A stretch of 33,072 nucleotides of DNA from Mycobacterium sp. MYCO198283 (lineage in GTDB: Bacteria > Actinomycetota > Actinomycetes > Mycobacteriales > Mycobacteriaceae), in assembly GCF_021213805.1 (NCBI RefSeq), contig NZ_JAJQJI010000014.1:1-33072 (forward strand), read 5' to 3'. This document shows positions 24,060 to 31,584 of this stretch, one piece after another. Below the pieces are notes generated by a model, which worked only from the letters and a program-made list of their open reading frames with translations, did not search any database and was not told where the DNA came from. How positions within the stretch are numbered: the stretch's first letter is position 1; each line of letters opens with the position of its first letter. The translations under genes and the position numbers were made by a program.

Positions 24060-25489
24060 CCTACCTCGTCCCCGCCCTCTACATCGTCGCGTTCGCGCTG
24101 TTCATCCTCGGCCTGTCGGGGCTGACGGGCCCACGCACCGCGGTGCGCGGCAACTGGATCGCCGCGACGGGCATGGCCATCGCGGTCGTCGCCACGCTGA
24201 TCGCGGTGCGGGACACCGCGGCGATCAACTGGATCCTGATCGCCGCCGGCCTGGCGTTGGGCGTCGTGCTGGGCGTGCCGCCCGCCAAGCGCACCAAGAT
24301 GACGGCGATGCCGCAGCTGGTCGCGCTGTTCAACGGCGTCGGCGGCGGCACCGTCGCGCTGATCGCGTGGGCCGAGTTCATCGAGACCGACGGGTTCGCG
24401 CACGTCGACCGCACTCCCTCGGTGGCGCTGGTCGTCGGATCGCTGTTCGCGGCGATCATCGGCTCGGTGTCGTTCTGGGGCTCGCTGGTGGCGTTCCTCA
24501 AGCTGCAGGAGTCGATCCCCAAGAACCTGGAACGACGGCTGGTGTCCGCCGCGAAGCTGTTCCAGGCGTCGAACATCGTGCTCCTGCTCGCCGCCGTGGC
24601 CGCCGCGGTGTACATCGGCCTGCACGCCGGTGCGGACGGCGGCAGCTCCGTCTGGTGGATCATCGCCGTGCTGGTGCTCGCCGGCATCATGGGTCTGTTC
24701 GTCGTCTTCCCGATCGGCGGCGCCGACATGCCCGTCGTCATCTCGCTGCTCAACGCGCTCACCGGGCTTTCCGCGGCGGCCGCGGGCCTCGCGCTCGACA
24801 ACACCGCGATGATCGTCGCCGGCATGATCGTCGGCGCGTCGGGCTCGATCCTGACGAACCTCATGGCCGTCGCCATGAACCGCTCGATCCCGGCGATCGT
24901 GTTCGGCTCGTTCGGCGGCGAGCAGGCGGCCGGTGTCGCGGGGTCCGCCGAGCAGGGAACGGTCAAGGCCACCTCGGCCGCCGACGCCGCCATCCAGCTC
25001 GCCTACGCGAACCAGGTGATCGTGGTACCCGGCTACGGGCTCGCGGTGGCGCAGGCGCAGCACGCGGTCAAGGAGATGGCCGACCTGCTGGAGGACAAGG
25101 GCGTCGAGGTCAAGTACGCGATCCATCCGGTCGCAGGCCGCATGCCGGGCCACATGAACGTGCTGCTCGCCGAGGCCGACGTCGAATACGACGCCATGAA
25201 GGAGATGGACGACGTCAACGGCGAGTTCAACCGCACCGACGTCGCGATCGTCATCGGCGCGAACGACGTCACGAACCCGGCGGCGCGCAACGACCCGAGC
25301 TCGCCGATCCACGGCATGCCGATCCTCAACGTCGACGAGGCGCGGTCGGTGATCGTGCTCAAGCGCTCCATGTCGTCGGGTTACGCCGGCATCGAGAACC
25401 CGCTGTTCTTCGCCGAACAGACGTCCATGCTGTTCGGTGACGCAAAGAAATCGGTGACGTCGGTGATCGAAGAGCTGAAGGCGCTGTAG
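24056..25489 (+). CDS. pntB: NAD(P) transhydrogenase, beta subunit
   Basis: A 477-residue protein with about nine transmembrane helices, then the NADP(H)-binding domain III from about residue 300. Domain III shows VIVVPGYGLAVAQAQ, HPVAGRMPGHMNVLLAEA and GANDVTNPAA, which are diagnostic. The GTG at 24056 overlaps the pntAb stop (GTGA). Lengths and order are normal for a bacterial three-subunit enzyme. A modA gene begins 2 bp downstream, so read-through into it is likely. Confidence 0.96.
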   Translation: MTYLVPALYIVAFALFILGLSGLTGPRTAVRGNWIAATGMAIAVVATLIAVRDTAAINWILIAAGLALGVVLGVPPAKRTKMTAMPQLVALFNGVGGGTVALIAWAEFIETDGFAHVDRTPSVALVVGSLFAAIIGSVSFWGSLVAFLKLQESIPKNLERRLVSAAKLFQASNIVLLLAAVAAAVYIGLHAGADGGSSVWWIIAVLVLAGIMGLFVVFPIGGADMPVVISLLNALTGLSAAAAGLALDNTAMIVAGMIVGASGSILTNLMAVAMNRSIPAIVFGSFGGEQAAGVAGSAEQGTVKATSAADAAIQLAYANQVIVVPGYGLAVAQAQHAVKEMADLLEDKGVEVKYAIHPVAGRMPGHMNVLLAEADVEYDAMKEMDDVNGEFNRTDVAIVIGANDVTNPAARNDPSSPIHGMPILNVDEARSVIVLKRSMSSGYAGIENPLFFAEQTSMLFGDAKKSVTSVIEELKAL

Positions 25490-25491
25490 TC

Positions 25492-26244
25492 GTGCGCCGC
25501 GCGCTGGTGCCGCTCGTCGCGCTGATCCTGCTCGCCGGCACTGCGTGCGCTTCCGGCGAGTCGGACACCACGCTGACGGTGTTCGCGGCGGCGTCGCTGC
25601 GCCAGGTGTTCACCGCCATCGGGAAGACCTTCGAAGCCGACCATCCGGGCGTCGGCGTCGAGTTCTCCTTCGCCGGCTCGTCGGATCTGGTGACGCAGCT
25701 GACGCAGGGCGCGCCCGCGGACGTGTTCGCCTCGGCTGATCGCCGGAACATGGACAAGGCGGCGCAGGCGGGGTTGCTCGCCGGCGAGCCCGTCGACTTC
25801 GCGTCGAACACGCTGACGATCGTCGTCGCACCCGGCAACCCGAAGCGCATCACCGGCCTGCGCGACCTCGCCCGTCCGGGGCTGGCGGTCGTCACCTGTG
25901 CGCCGCAGGTGCCGTGCGGCACGGCGAGCCGAGCGCTTCAGGAAGCCGCCGGGGTGACGCTCGTGCCGGTGAGCGAGGAGTCGTCGGTCACCGATGTGCT
26001 GGGCAAGGTGACCAGCGGCCAGGCCGACGCGGGGCTGGTGTACGTCACCGACGCCCGCGCGGCGGGTGATGCGGTGACCGCTGTCGACATCCCGGAGGCG
26101 GCGCGCGCGGTGAACACCTATCCGATCGCCGTGCTGGCACAGCGCCGCAACGACGACCTCGCGCGGCAGTTCGTCGCCGCCGTCACCGGCGAGCCGGGCC
26201 GCGAGGTGCTGGCCGACGCCGGCTTCGGCCCGCCGCGCCCGTAG
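25492..26244 (+). CDS. modA: Molybdate ABC transporter substrate-binding lipoprotein ModA
   Basis: A 250-residue periplasmic-type binding protein. A signal peptide of about 18 residues ends LLAGTAC, making Cys19 a likely lipidation site, although the residue at -3 is glycine, so the lipobox is atypical. The mature part begins TLTVFAAASLRQVF and contains FSFAGSSDLVTQLTQGAPADVFASAD, typical of ModA oxyanion binding. The GTG at 25492 lies 2 bp after the pntB stop, with AGCTGAAGG-type sequence as a weak site. No modB or modC follows; the permease must be elsewhere or the protein serves another anion. Confidence 0.88.
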   Translation: MRRALVPLVALILLAGTACASGESDTTLTVFAAASLRQVFTAIGKTFEADHPGVGVEFSFAGSSDLVTQLTQGAPADVFASADRRNMDKAAQAGLLAGEPVDFASNTLTIVVAPGNPKRITGLRDLARPGLAVVTCAPQVPCGTASRALQEAAGVTLVPVSEESSVTDVLGKVTSGQADAGLVYVTDARAAGDAVTAVDIPEAARAVNTYPIAVLAQRRNDDLARQFVAAVTGEPGREVLADAGFGPPRP

Positions 26245-26247
26245 GGC

Positions 26248-26358
26248 TCAGACCGGCGGATATGCTGGCGGCGGGTAGACGCCGCGCAGGAACCAGGGGA
26301 TCACCGAGAACGCGTATTCCAGTTCGTCGCTCGCGTCGTAATCCGGATTCGGATCCAT
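26248..26358 (-). CDS. Small 36-residue protein
   Basis: The ATG at 26358 is preceded by AAGGAGG at good spacing. The frame starts MDPNPDYDASDELEYAFSVI, then has a hydrophobic/aromatic patch and ends with a proline-tyrosine-rich tail. It fits exactly between modA (3 bp away, convergent) and the TetR gene. A short ORF is, as I recall, annotated at the equivalent position in M. tuberculosis (Rv0157A). The function is unknown. The ribosome binding site and composition make it likely real. Confidence 0.6.
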   Translation of the reverse strand: MDPNPDYDASDELEYAFSVIPWFLRGVYPPPAYPPV

Positions 26359-26510
26359 CGCCACGCCTCCTTGAACGGTGCCGCTACAGCAGTAGCCGCA
26401 GTCTAGCCCGCGGGGGCGCTTCGTAACCCTCGGCCGGGGCATTGCCTAAACTGTCCAACCAGTTGATTGATCGCCGGCCCGCGCCGGCCCGGGGGAACAG
26501 TGAGCGCGAG

Positions 26511-27170
26511 ATGCCAGCCGACACCGGCACCAGCAACGGGATGACCCGCCGCCAGGAATTGCTCGCCGTCGCCACCAAGCTGTTCGCCGCCCGCGGCTAC
26601 CACGGCACCCGGATGGACGACGTGGCTGATGTCGTGGGCCTGAACAAGGCGACGGTCTACCACTACTACGCGAGCAAGTCGCTGATTCTCTACGACATCT
26701 ACAAGCGCGCCGCCGATTTCACGGTGGCCGCGCTGCACGACGACCCGTCGGCGTCCGCCCGCGAGACGATCTACCACTTCACCCGCCGGCTGCTGGTCGG
26801 CATCGCGAGCGATCTGGAGCAGGCGGCCGTCTACTTCCAGGAGGGCCCGTACATCACCGAGTGGTTCACCGAGGAACAGGTGGAGTACATCCGCAACGCC
26901 GAGTCGCAGGTCTACGAGCACGTCCGCGACGTCATCGACCGGGGCATCGCCAGCGGCGAGTTCAACGAGTGCGATTCGCATGTGCTGGCGCTGGGATACA
27001 TCGGCATGACGCTGGGTTCGTATCGGTGGCTGCGCCCGGACGGCCGGCGGACGGCCGAGGAGATCGCCGCGGAGTTCGCGACGGCCCTGCTGCGCGGGCT
27101 GATCCGCGACGAGGCGGTGCGCCGGGAGTCGCCGCTCGGTGACGGTGTGCCGACGGCGCGGAGCCGCTGA
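26511..27170 (+). CDS. TetR-family transcriptional regulator (Rv0158-type)
   Basis: A 219-residue regulator. The DNA-binding helix-turn-helix is in LLAVATKLFAARGYHGTRMD and VVGLNKATVYHYYASKS. The C-terminal domain includes YFQEGPYITEWFTEEQV and LALGYIGMTLGSYRWLRPDG, strongly like Rv0158. The ATG at 26511 starts MPADTGTSNGMTRR, agreeing with that homologue. The ribosome binding site is poor, so the start is judged on homology. The ligand and targets are unknown. The TB18.5 gene starts 1 bp after its stop. Confidence 0.92.
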   Translation: MPADTGTSNGMTRRQELLAVATKLFAARGYHGTRMDDVADVVGLNKATVYHYYASKSLILYDIYKRAADFTVAALHDDPSASARETIYHFTRRLLVGIASDLEQAAVYFQEGPYITEWFTEEQVEYIRNAESQVYEHVRDVIDRGIASGEFNECDSHVLALGYIGMTLGSYRWLRPDGRRTAEEIAAEFATALLRGLIRDEAVRRESPLGDGVPTARSR

Positions 27171-27171
27171 C

Positions 27172-27615
27172 ATGCCGGTGGTGTCGAAGACGGTGGAGGT
27201 GGCCGCGCCCGCCGACCGCATCCTCGGGATCGTCCGCGACTTCGAGGCCTACCCGCAGTGGAATCCCGAGATCAAGGGTTGCTGGATCCTGGCCCGCTAC
27301 GACGACGGCCGGCCCAGTCAGCTGCGGCTCGACGTCGAGATCCAGGGCCAGTCCGGCATGTTCATCACCGCCGTCTACTACCCGAGCGACACGCAGATCT
27401 ACACGATGCTGCAGCAGGGCGAGCACTTCGAGAAGCAGACGCAGACCTTCTCGGTGGTGCCGCTCGGGCCGGCGCTGACGCTGCTGACGGTGGACCTCGA
27501 CGTCGAGACGAAGCTGCCGGTGCCCAAGCCGATGGTCAAGAAGCTGGTGAACGACGTGCTCGACCACCTCGCCGAGGCGTTGAAGCGGCGTGCCGAGGAG
27601 CTCACCTCGCCGTAG
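27172..27615 (+). CDS. START/polyketide cyclase-like protein TB18.5 (Rv0164-type)
   Basis: A 147-residue protein of the Bet v 1/START-like fold. It begins MPVVSKTVEVAAPADRIL and has the segment FEAYPQWNPEIKGCW that is typical of the SRPBCC group. The fold holds hydrophobic ligands. M. tuberculosis Rv0164 (TB18.5) is a known T-cell antigen of unknown biochemical role. The ATG at 27172 follows the TetR stop by 1 bp, so the two are likely co-transcribed. It is convergent with the small gene that ends at 27634. Confidence 0.88.
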   Translation: MPVVSKTVEVAAPADRILGIVRDFEAYPQWNPEIKGCWILARYDDGRPSQLRLDVEIQGQSGMFITAVYYPSDTQIYTMLQQGEHFEKQTQTFSVVPLGPALTLLTVDLDVETKLPVPKPMVKKLVNDVLDHLAEALKRRAEELTSP

Positions 27616-27633
27616 CCCCGTACGGCGCTGCTG

Positions 27634-27987
27634 TCACATCTGTCTCACCCGTCGCCGGCCGGCTGGACTGCTCGACTGCCCGCCTCCGAGCGACAACGCC
27701 GCATCGGCAGCGTTGCGCATGGCCTGCACGCGCTGGTGGATGCGGTACTCGGTGGCGCGCGGCATGTCCCCGGGGCCGTACCGGCCACGGCCGCGCCGCA
27801 GCACGCGGCCGTGTGACTGTTCCCAGCGCAGGGCGTCCGACACCGCTTTCGAGGGTCGGCCGGCGAAGCCGAATCCGCGGGCAGTCAACGCGTCGACGAG
27901 CTCGGTGACGCTGGTGTTGCCGCGCTCCTGCAGCTCCCAGGCCAAGGCGTAGCGGAGCTCGATGCCCCGTAATTCGTAGCCAGTCAT
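27634..27987 (-). CDS. Small winged-helix-like protein enclosed by inverted repeats
   Basis: A 117-residue basic protein starting MTGYELRGIELRYALAW. The part SVTELVDALTARGFGF followed by RPSKAVSDALRWEQSHG and VLRRGRGRYGPG has the layout of a winged helix: helix, recognition helix, then a basic wing. It resembles a mycobacterial hypothetical family; I cannot name a function. The C-terminal 20 or so residues are read through the dispersed repeat at 27677-27698, so the end of the protein may be a late addition. A longer frame to 28044 starts inside the other repeat copy and is not preferred. It lies between TB18.5 and mce1R, which in M. tuberculosis are adjacent. Confidence 0.7.
   Translation of the reverse strand: MTGYELRGIELRYALAWELQERGNTSVTELVDALTARGFGFAGRPSKAVSDALRWEQSHGRVLRRGRGRYGPGDMPRATEYRIHQRVQAMRNAADAALSLGGGQSSSPAGRRRVRQM
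27677..27698 (+). repeat. Dispersed repeat, copy B1
   Basis: Identical over 22 bases to 20055-20076. It lies inside the 3' end of the gene at 27634-27987. Confidence 0.85.
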
Positions 27988-28021
27988 GCCACGACCCTGC
28001 CGGTGACGTCCGACATGCTCG

Positions 28022-28043
28022 CCGTGTCGCTCGGAGGCGGGCA
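28022..28043 (-). repeat. Dispersed repeat, copy B2 (inverted)
   Basis: On the minus strand it matches copy B1 at 20 of 22 positions, with 19 in a row (28025-28043). With B1 it encloses nearly all of the small winged-helix-like gene. Confidence 0.8.
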
Positions 28044-28099
28044 CCGTGACGCCCGGTCCGGGCGGGGACAGCTGGAGCGGGTGGGGAAGCGCGGGAGCC

Positions 28100-28780
28100 C
28101 TATGCCCAGATGCCGGACGCCTCGAGGTGGGCCAGCAGCCGGCGGGCGCCGTCGGCGAACTGCCAGTCGGTCAACCTGACGACCTCCGCGGTGTCGCGGC
28201 GGCGCAGGGCGGCGACGAGCCGACGATGGTTGTCGACGGCCGCGGCGCCCCACTGCGGATCGGCCGCATACACCATGGGTGGCATGTAGCGCGCGACGTG
28301 CAGCAGGAACCACGCGAGCTTCGTCCGCTCGGCGGCGCGGTTGAACGTGCGGTGGAAGGCGAACTCCACATCGGCGACGGCTGCGGCGTCGGCCGCGGCC
28401 ACCGCCGACGACAGGTCGCCGATCAGCGTCTCCAGCTCGTCGACCGTCGCGTCGGTGATGCGTCGCGCCGCCGTCGCCGCCAGCTCCCGCGCGATCGTCG
28501 CCTGCAGCCAGAAGACGTCCTCGATGTCCTCCCGCGACAGCGGCCGCACCAGGTGCCCGCGGTTGGGCACCAGCTGCACCATGCCCTCGCCGCGCAGCGT
28601 CAACAGCGCCTCGCGCACCGGGGTGGCGCTGACACCGAGCGACGCCGCGGTCTCGTCGAGCCGGATGAAGGTGCCGGGCCGCAGCGTGCCGGACATGATG
28701 GCGGCCCGCAGGTGTCCGGCGACCTCGTCGGAGAGCTGCGCCCGGCGTAGCCGCGTCGAACCGTCGATCGACGTTTTCAT
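28100..28780 (-). CDS. mce1R: GntR/FadR-type regulator Mce1R
   Basis: A 226-residue regulator with an N-terminal GntR winged helix (about 15-77; LDETAASLGVSATPVREALL is the recognition part) and a C-terminal FCD domain (about 85-215). The FCD domain carries FAFHRTFN and VDNHRRLVAAL, whose histidines usually hold a metal ligand. In M. tuberculosis Mce1R (Rv0165c) represses the mce1 operon. Here it diverges from fadD5, with a palindromic operator candidate between them. The ATG at 28780 is chosen from family length; the longer upstream frame crosses the operator and fadD5. Confidence 0.92.
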   Translation of the reverse strand: MKTSIDGSTRLRRAQLSDEVAGHLRAAIMSGTLRPGTFIRLDETAASLGVSATPVREALLTLRGEGMVQLVPNRGHLVRPLSREDIEDVFWLQATIARELAATAARRITDATVDELETLIGDLSSAVAAADAAAVADVEFAFHRTFNRAAERTKLAWFLLHVARYMPPMVYAADPQWGAAAVDNHRRLVAALRRRDTAEVVRLTDWQFADGARRLLAHLEASGIWA

Positions 28781-28863
28781 GCGCCTCCGCTTCGAGCGTC
28801 GGACGCCGGCCCGACGGACTTGTCGCTGTCGGACGCGCCCGTTAGTGTGACCCGGACTACAGC

Positions 28864-28879
28864 ATGTTTGATCAAATAT
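28864..28879. promoter_or_regulatory. Palindromic operator candidate for Mce1R
   Basis: ATGTTTGATCAAATAT is a near-perfect palindrome around TTTGATCAAA with one mismatched pair. It is AT-rich in a GC-rich setting and lies between mce1R and fadD5, 50 bp before the fadD5 start. GntR/FadR proteins bind such sites. A CRP-like half site (TGTGA, 28846-28850) lies just upstream. Confidence 0.6.
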
Positions 28880-28928
28880 CAGCCATCCGCAACCGGAACG
28901 CCTGACAGTTGATGAGGAGCGACCGCCG

Positions 28929-30566
28929 TTGTCCGACATCCCGGCCACCGAGCAGCCGTATCTGGCGCGGAGGCAGAACTGGAGCAACCAGCTGTCTCGC
29001 CACGCGTTGATGCAGCCCGAGCGCACGGCGATCCGGTTCGAGGGCGCCACCATCACCTGGCGCGAGTTCGACTGCCGTGTCACCGCTCTCGCCGACGCGC
29101 TGCACCGGCGCGGCATCGGCTTCGGCGATCGCGTGATGATCCTCATGCTCAATCGGCCGGAGTTCGTCGAAGCGGTGCTGGCGGCGAACCGGCTCGGCGC
29201 CATCGCGGTGCCGGTGAACTTCCGCATGACGCCGCCCGAGATCGCCTACCTGGTCGACGACTGCGAGGCCCGGGTGATCGTGACCGAGGCGATGCTCGCG
29301 CCGGTCGCCGCCGCGGTGCGCGCGCAGGCGCCCGCGGCCACGGACATCATCGTCGCGGGCGCACCCACGGCCGACGGCGTCCTCGGGTACGACGACCTGA
29401 TCGCCGAGGACGGCCCGGGCCACGAGCCGGTCGACATCCCGAACGACTCGCCCGCGCTCATCATGTACACCTCGGGCACCACCGGCCGGCCCAAGGGTGC
29501 GGTGCTCACCCACGTCAACCTCGCCGGCCAGGCGATGACCTTCCTGTTCACGTCGCCGCCGAACATCAACACCGACGTCGGCTTCATCGGGGTGCCGCTG
29601 TTCCACATCGCCGGCATCGGCAACATGATCGTCGGGCTGCTGCTCGGCACCCCGACGGTGATCTATCCCCTCGGCGCCTTCGATCCGGGCGCGCTGCTCG
29701 ACACGCTGGCGGCCGAGCGCGTCACCGGCATCTTCCTGGTGCCGGCGCAGTGGCAGGCGGTCTGCGCGGCGCAGCGGGCCAGGCCGCGCGACGTGATGCT
29801 GCGCAACCTGTCGTGGGGCGCGGCGCCGGCGTCGGACACGCTGCTGCGCGACATGGCGGCGACCTTCCCGGGCGCCAACATCCTCGCCGCGTTCGGCCAG
29901 ACGGAGATGTCGCCCGTCACGTGCATGCTGCTCGGAGAGGATGCGCTGCGGAAGCTCGGCTCGGTCGGCCGGGTCATTCCGACGGTGTCGGCGCGCGTCG
30001 TCGACGAGAACATGAACGACGTGCCCGTCGGCCAGGTCGGCGAGATCGTCTACCGGGCGCCGACGCTGATGGCCGGCTACTGGAACAACCCCACGGCCAC
30101 CGCCGAAGCGTTCGCCGGCGGCTGGTTCCACTCCGGCGACCTCGTCCGCCAGGACGAGGAAGGCTACGTCTGGGTGGTCGATCGCAAGAAGGACATGATC
30201 ATCTCGGGCGGGGAGAACATCTACTGCGCCGAGGTCGAGAATGCGCTCGCCGCGCACCCGGCGATCGAGGAGGTCGCCGTCATCGGCCGGCCGCACGAGA
30301 AGTGGGGCGAGGTGCCGGTGGCCGTCGTCGCGCTGAGCGCGCAGCGCGGTGACGCGTCGTTGACGCTCGACGAACTGGACGGCTTCCTCACCGAGCGCCT
30401 CGCCCGCTACAAGCACCCGAAGGCGCTCGAGGTCGTCGAGGCGCTCCCCCGGAATCCCGCCGGCAAGGTCCTCAAGACGGAGCTCCGAGCGAAGTACGGT
30501 GCGGTACCTGCATCGGCCGAAAAATCAACCGCCGCAGCGTCTTCGGCGACGGGTGCAGCGACGTGA
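28929..30566 (+). CDS. fadD5: Fatty acyl-CoA ligase FadD5
   Basis: A 545-residue ANL-superfamily acyl-activating enzyme. The ATP-binding P-loop is YTSGTTGRPKG (180-190). AAFGQTEMSPVTCML, GWFHSGDL, VVDRKKDMIISGGENIY and the C-terminal catalytic lysine in NPAGKVLK are all present. It should activate fatty acids released from lipids or imported by the Mce1 system; a role in mycolic acid or fatty acid recycling is reported for M. tuberculosis. The start is TTG at 28929 with GAGGAG 10 nt upstream, giving SDIPATEQPYLARRQNW, which aligns with the known protein from QPYLARRQNW. It is the first gene of the mce1 operon. Confidence 0.94.
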   Translation: MSDIPATEQPYLARRQNWSNQLSRHALMQPERTAIRFEGATITWREFDCRVTALADALHRRGIGFGDRVMILMLNRPEFVEAVLAANRLGAIAVPVNFRMTPPEIAYLVDDCEARVIVTEAMLAPVAAAVRAQAPAATDIIVAGAPTADGVLGYDDLIAEDGPGHEPVDIPNDSPALIMYTSGTTGRPKGAVLTHVNLAGQAMTFLFTSPPNINTDVGFIGVPLFHIAGIGNMIVGLLLGTPTVIYPLGAFDPGALLDTLAAERVTGIFLVPAQWQAVCAAQRARPRDVMLRNLSWGAAPASDTLLRDMAATFPGANILAAFGQTEMSPVTCMLLGEDALRKLGSVGRVIPTVSARVVDENMNDVPVGQVGEIVYRAPTLMAGYWNNPTATAEAFAGGWFHSGDLVRQDEEGYVWVVDRKKDMIISGGENIYCAEVENALAAHPAIEEVAVIGRPHEKWGEVPVAVVALSAQRGDASLTLDELDGFLTERLARYKHPKALEVVEALPRNPAGKVLKTELRAKYGAVPASAEKSTAAASSATGAAT

Positions 30567-30612
30567 GCAGCCACAGCAATTTTCGCCATCGTCAAGGTTT
30601 TGTAATCAGGCA

Positions 30613-30639
30613 GATGCTGTCACCCGGGGTGATTGCATC
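30613..30639. promoter_or_regulatory. 27-bp palindrome upstream of yrbE1A
   Basis: Outer arms GATGC and GCATC and inner arms TCACCC and GGGTGA are symmetric around one G, with only two unpaired positions on each side. It is 47 bp after the fadD5 stop. It may be an operator, an attenuator hairpin, or a terminator separating fadD5 from yrbE1A. An intergenic promoter is reported at this place in M. tuberculosis. Confidence 0.55.
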
Positions 30640-30721
30640 GGGTACATTCCTGTGGTCCGCCTTACTACCGGCGGGTAGAGCGACGACGCTCACGTGCCGT
30701 AGCTCAACGGGAGGAGGGGCC

Positions 30722-30784
30722 GTGCTGGAGGGTCAGCCTGCACGTCGACCAGGACGTGGATACCCCGTGCGGACGTGCCGGTGA
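30722..30784 (+). CDS. 20-codon leader ORF coupled to yrbE1A
   Basis: GTG at 30722 has a very strong ribosome binding site (GGGAGGAGGGG, 30709-30719). It opens a 20-residue frame, VLEGQPARRPGRGYPVRTCR, ending in TGA at 30782-30784, which overlaps the yrbE1A GTG at 30781 as GTGA. yrbE1A itself has no visible ribosome binding site, so reinitiation after this ORF is the simplest way to translate it. The ORF could also be the true 5' signal of a regulatory leader. Confidence 0.5.
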   Translation: MLEGQPARRPGRGYPVRTCR

Positions 30785-31584
30785 CATCGGCGTCCGGGTC
30801 GGCCGGCATCACCGGATACATTCGCGATCAGGTCCGAGGCCCGCTGGAACTCGTCGGCGGCTTCTTCCGCATGTGCGTGCTCACGGGCAAGGCGCTGCTG
30901 CGGCCGTTCGAGTGGCGCGAGTTCATCCTGCAGTCGTGGTTCCTGATGCGGGTGGCGTTCCTGCCCACCGTCGCGGTCTCGATCCCGCTGACGGTGCTCA
31001 TCATCTTCACGCTGAACATCCTGCTGGCGGAGTTCGGCGCGGCTGACGTGTCCGGCGCCGGCGCGGCGCTAGGAGCCGTCACGCAGCTCGGCCCGCTGGT
31101 GACGGTGCTGGTGGTGGCCGGTGCCGGCTCCACGGCCATCTGCGCCGACCTCGGGGCCCGCACCATCCGCGAGGAGATCGACGCGCTCGAGGTGCTGGGT
31201 ATCGACCCGATCCACCGCCTGGTGGTTCCGCGCGTCGTCGCCTCGACCTTCGTCGCGTTCCTGCTCAACGGCGCCGTCATCACCATCGGCCTGGTCGGCG
31301 GCTTCATCTTCGGCGTCTACATCCAAAACGTCTCCGCCGGCGCCTACGTGTCGACGCTGACGCTGGTGACCGGCCTGCCCGAGGTGCTGATCTCGGTGGT
31401 CAAGGCGCTGACCTTCGGTCTCATCGCCGGCCTGGTGGGCTGCTACCGGGGCCTGACGGTCTCGGGCGGCGCCAAGGGCGTCGGCACCGCGGTCAACGAG
31501 ACGCTGGTCCTCTGCGTCGTCGCGCTGTTCGCGGTGAATGTGGTGCTGACCACCATCGGTGTGCGGTTCGGAACGGGGCGCTGA
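30781..31584 (+). CDS. yrbE1A: Mce1 transporter permease YrbE1A
   Basis: A 267-residue MlaE-family permease with about five or six membrane helices. The conserved segment ICADLGARTIREEIDALEVLGIDP is the EExDA loop that meets the ATPase. With YrbE1B it forms the membrane core of the Mce1 ABC importer of fatty acids. The GTG at 30781 (VTSASGSAGITGYIRDQ) aligns with the M. tuberculosis start; another GTG two codons earlier (30775) is possible. Its TGA shares a base with the yrbE1B ATG. Confidence 0.94.
   Translation: MTSASGSAGITGYIRDQVRGPLELVGGFFRMCVLTGKALLRPFEWREFILQSWFLMRVAFLPTVAVSIPLTVLIIFTLNILLAEFGAADVSGAGAALGAVTQLGPLVTVLVVAGAGSTAICADLGARTIREEIDALEVLGIDPIHRLVVPRVVASTFVAFLLNGAVITIGLVGGFIFGVYIQNVSAGAYVSTLTLVTGLPEVLISVVKALTFGLIAGLVGCYRGLTVSGGAKGVGTAVNETLVLCVVALFAVNVVLTTIGVRFGTGR

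Noticed and set aside
28872..30416. 514-codon minus-strand frame over fadD5
   Set aside because: Antisense to the clearly recognised FadD5; repetitive histidine/arginine/aspartate-rich sequence.
30596..30644. SigF promoter before yrbE1A (GGTTT at 30596, GGGTA at 30640)
   Set aside because: The spacer is 39 nt, far from the 15-17 required.
30697..30730. tRNA-like stretch (GTAGCTCAACGGGAGG resembles a D-arm/A-box)
   Set aside because: No anticodon arm, no T-arm GGTTCGA motif and no acceptor pairing follow at the right distances.
30563..30784. 73-codon frame starting at the end of fadD5 (GTG 30563)
   Set aside because: The upstream part has no ribosome binding site and crosses the 27-bp palindrome; only its last 20 codons, with a strong ribosome binding site, are supported.
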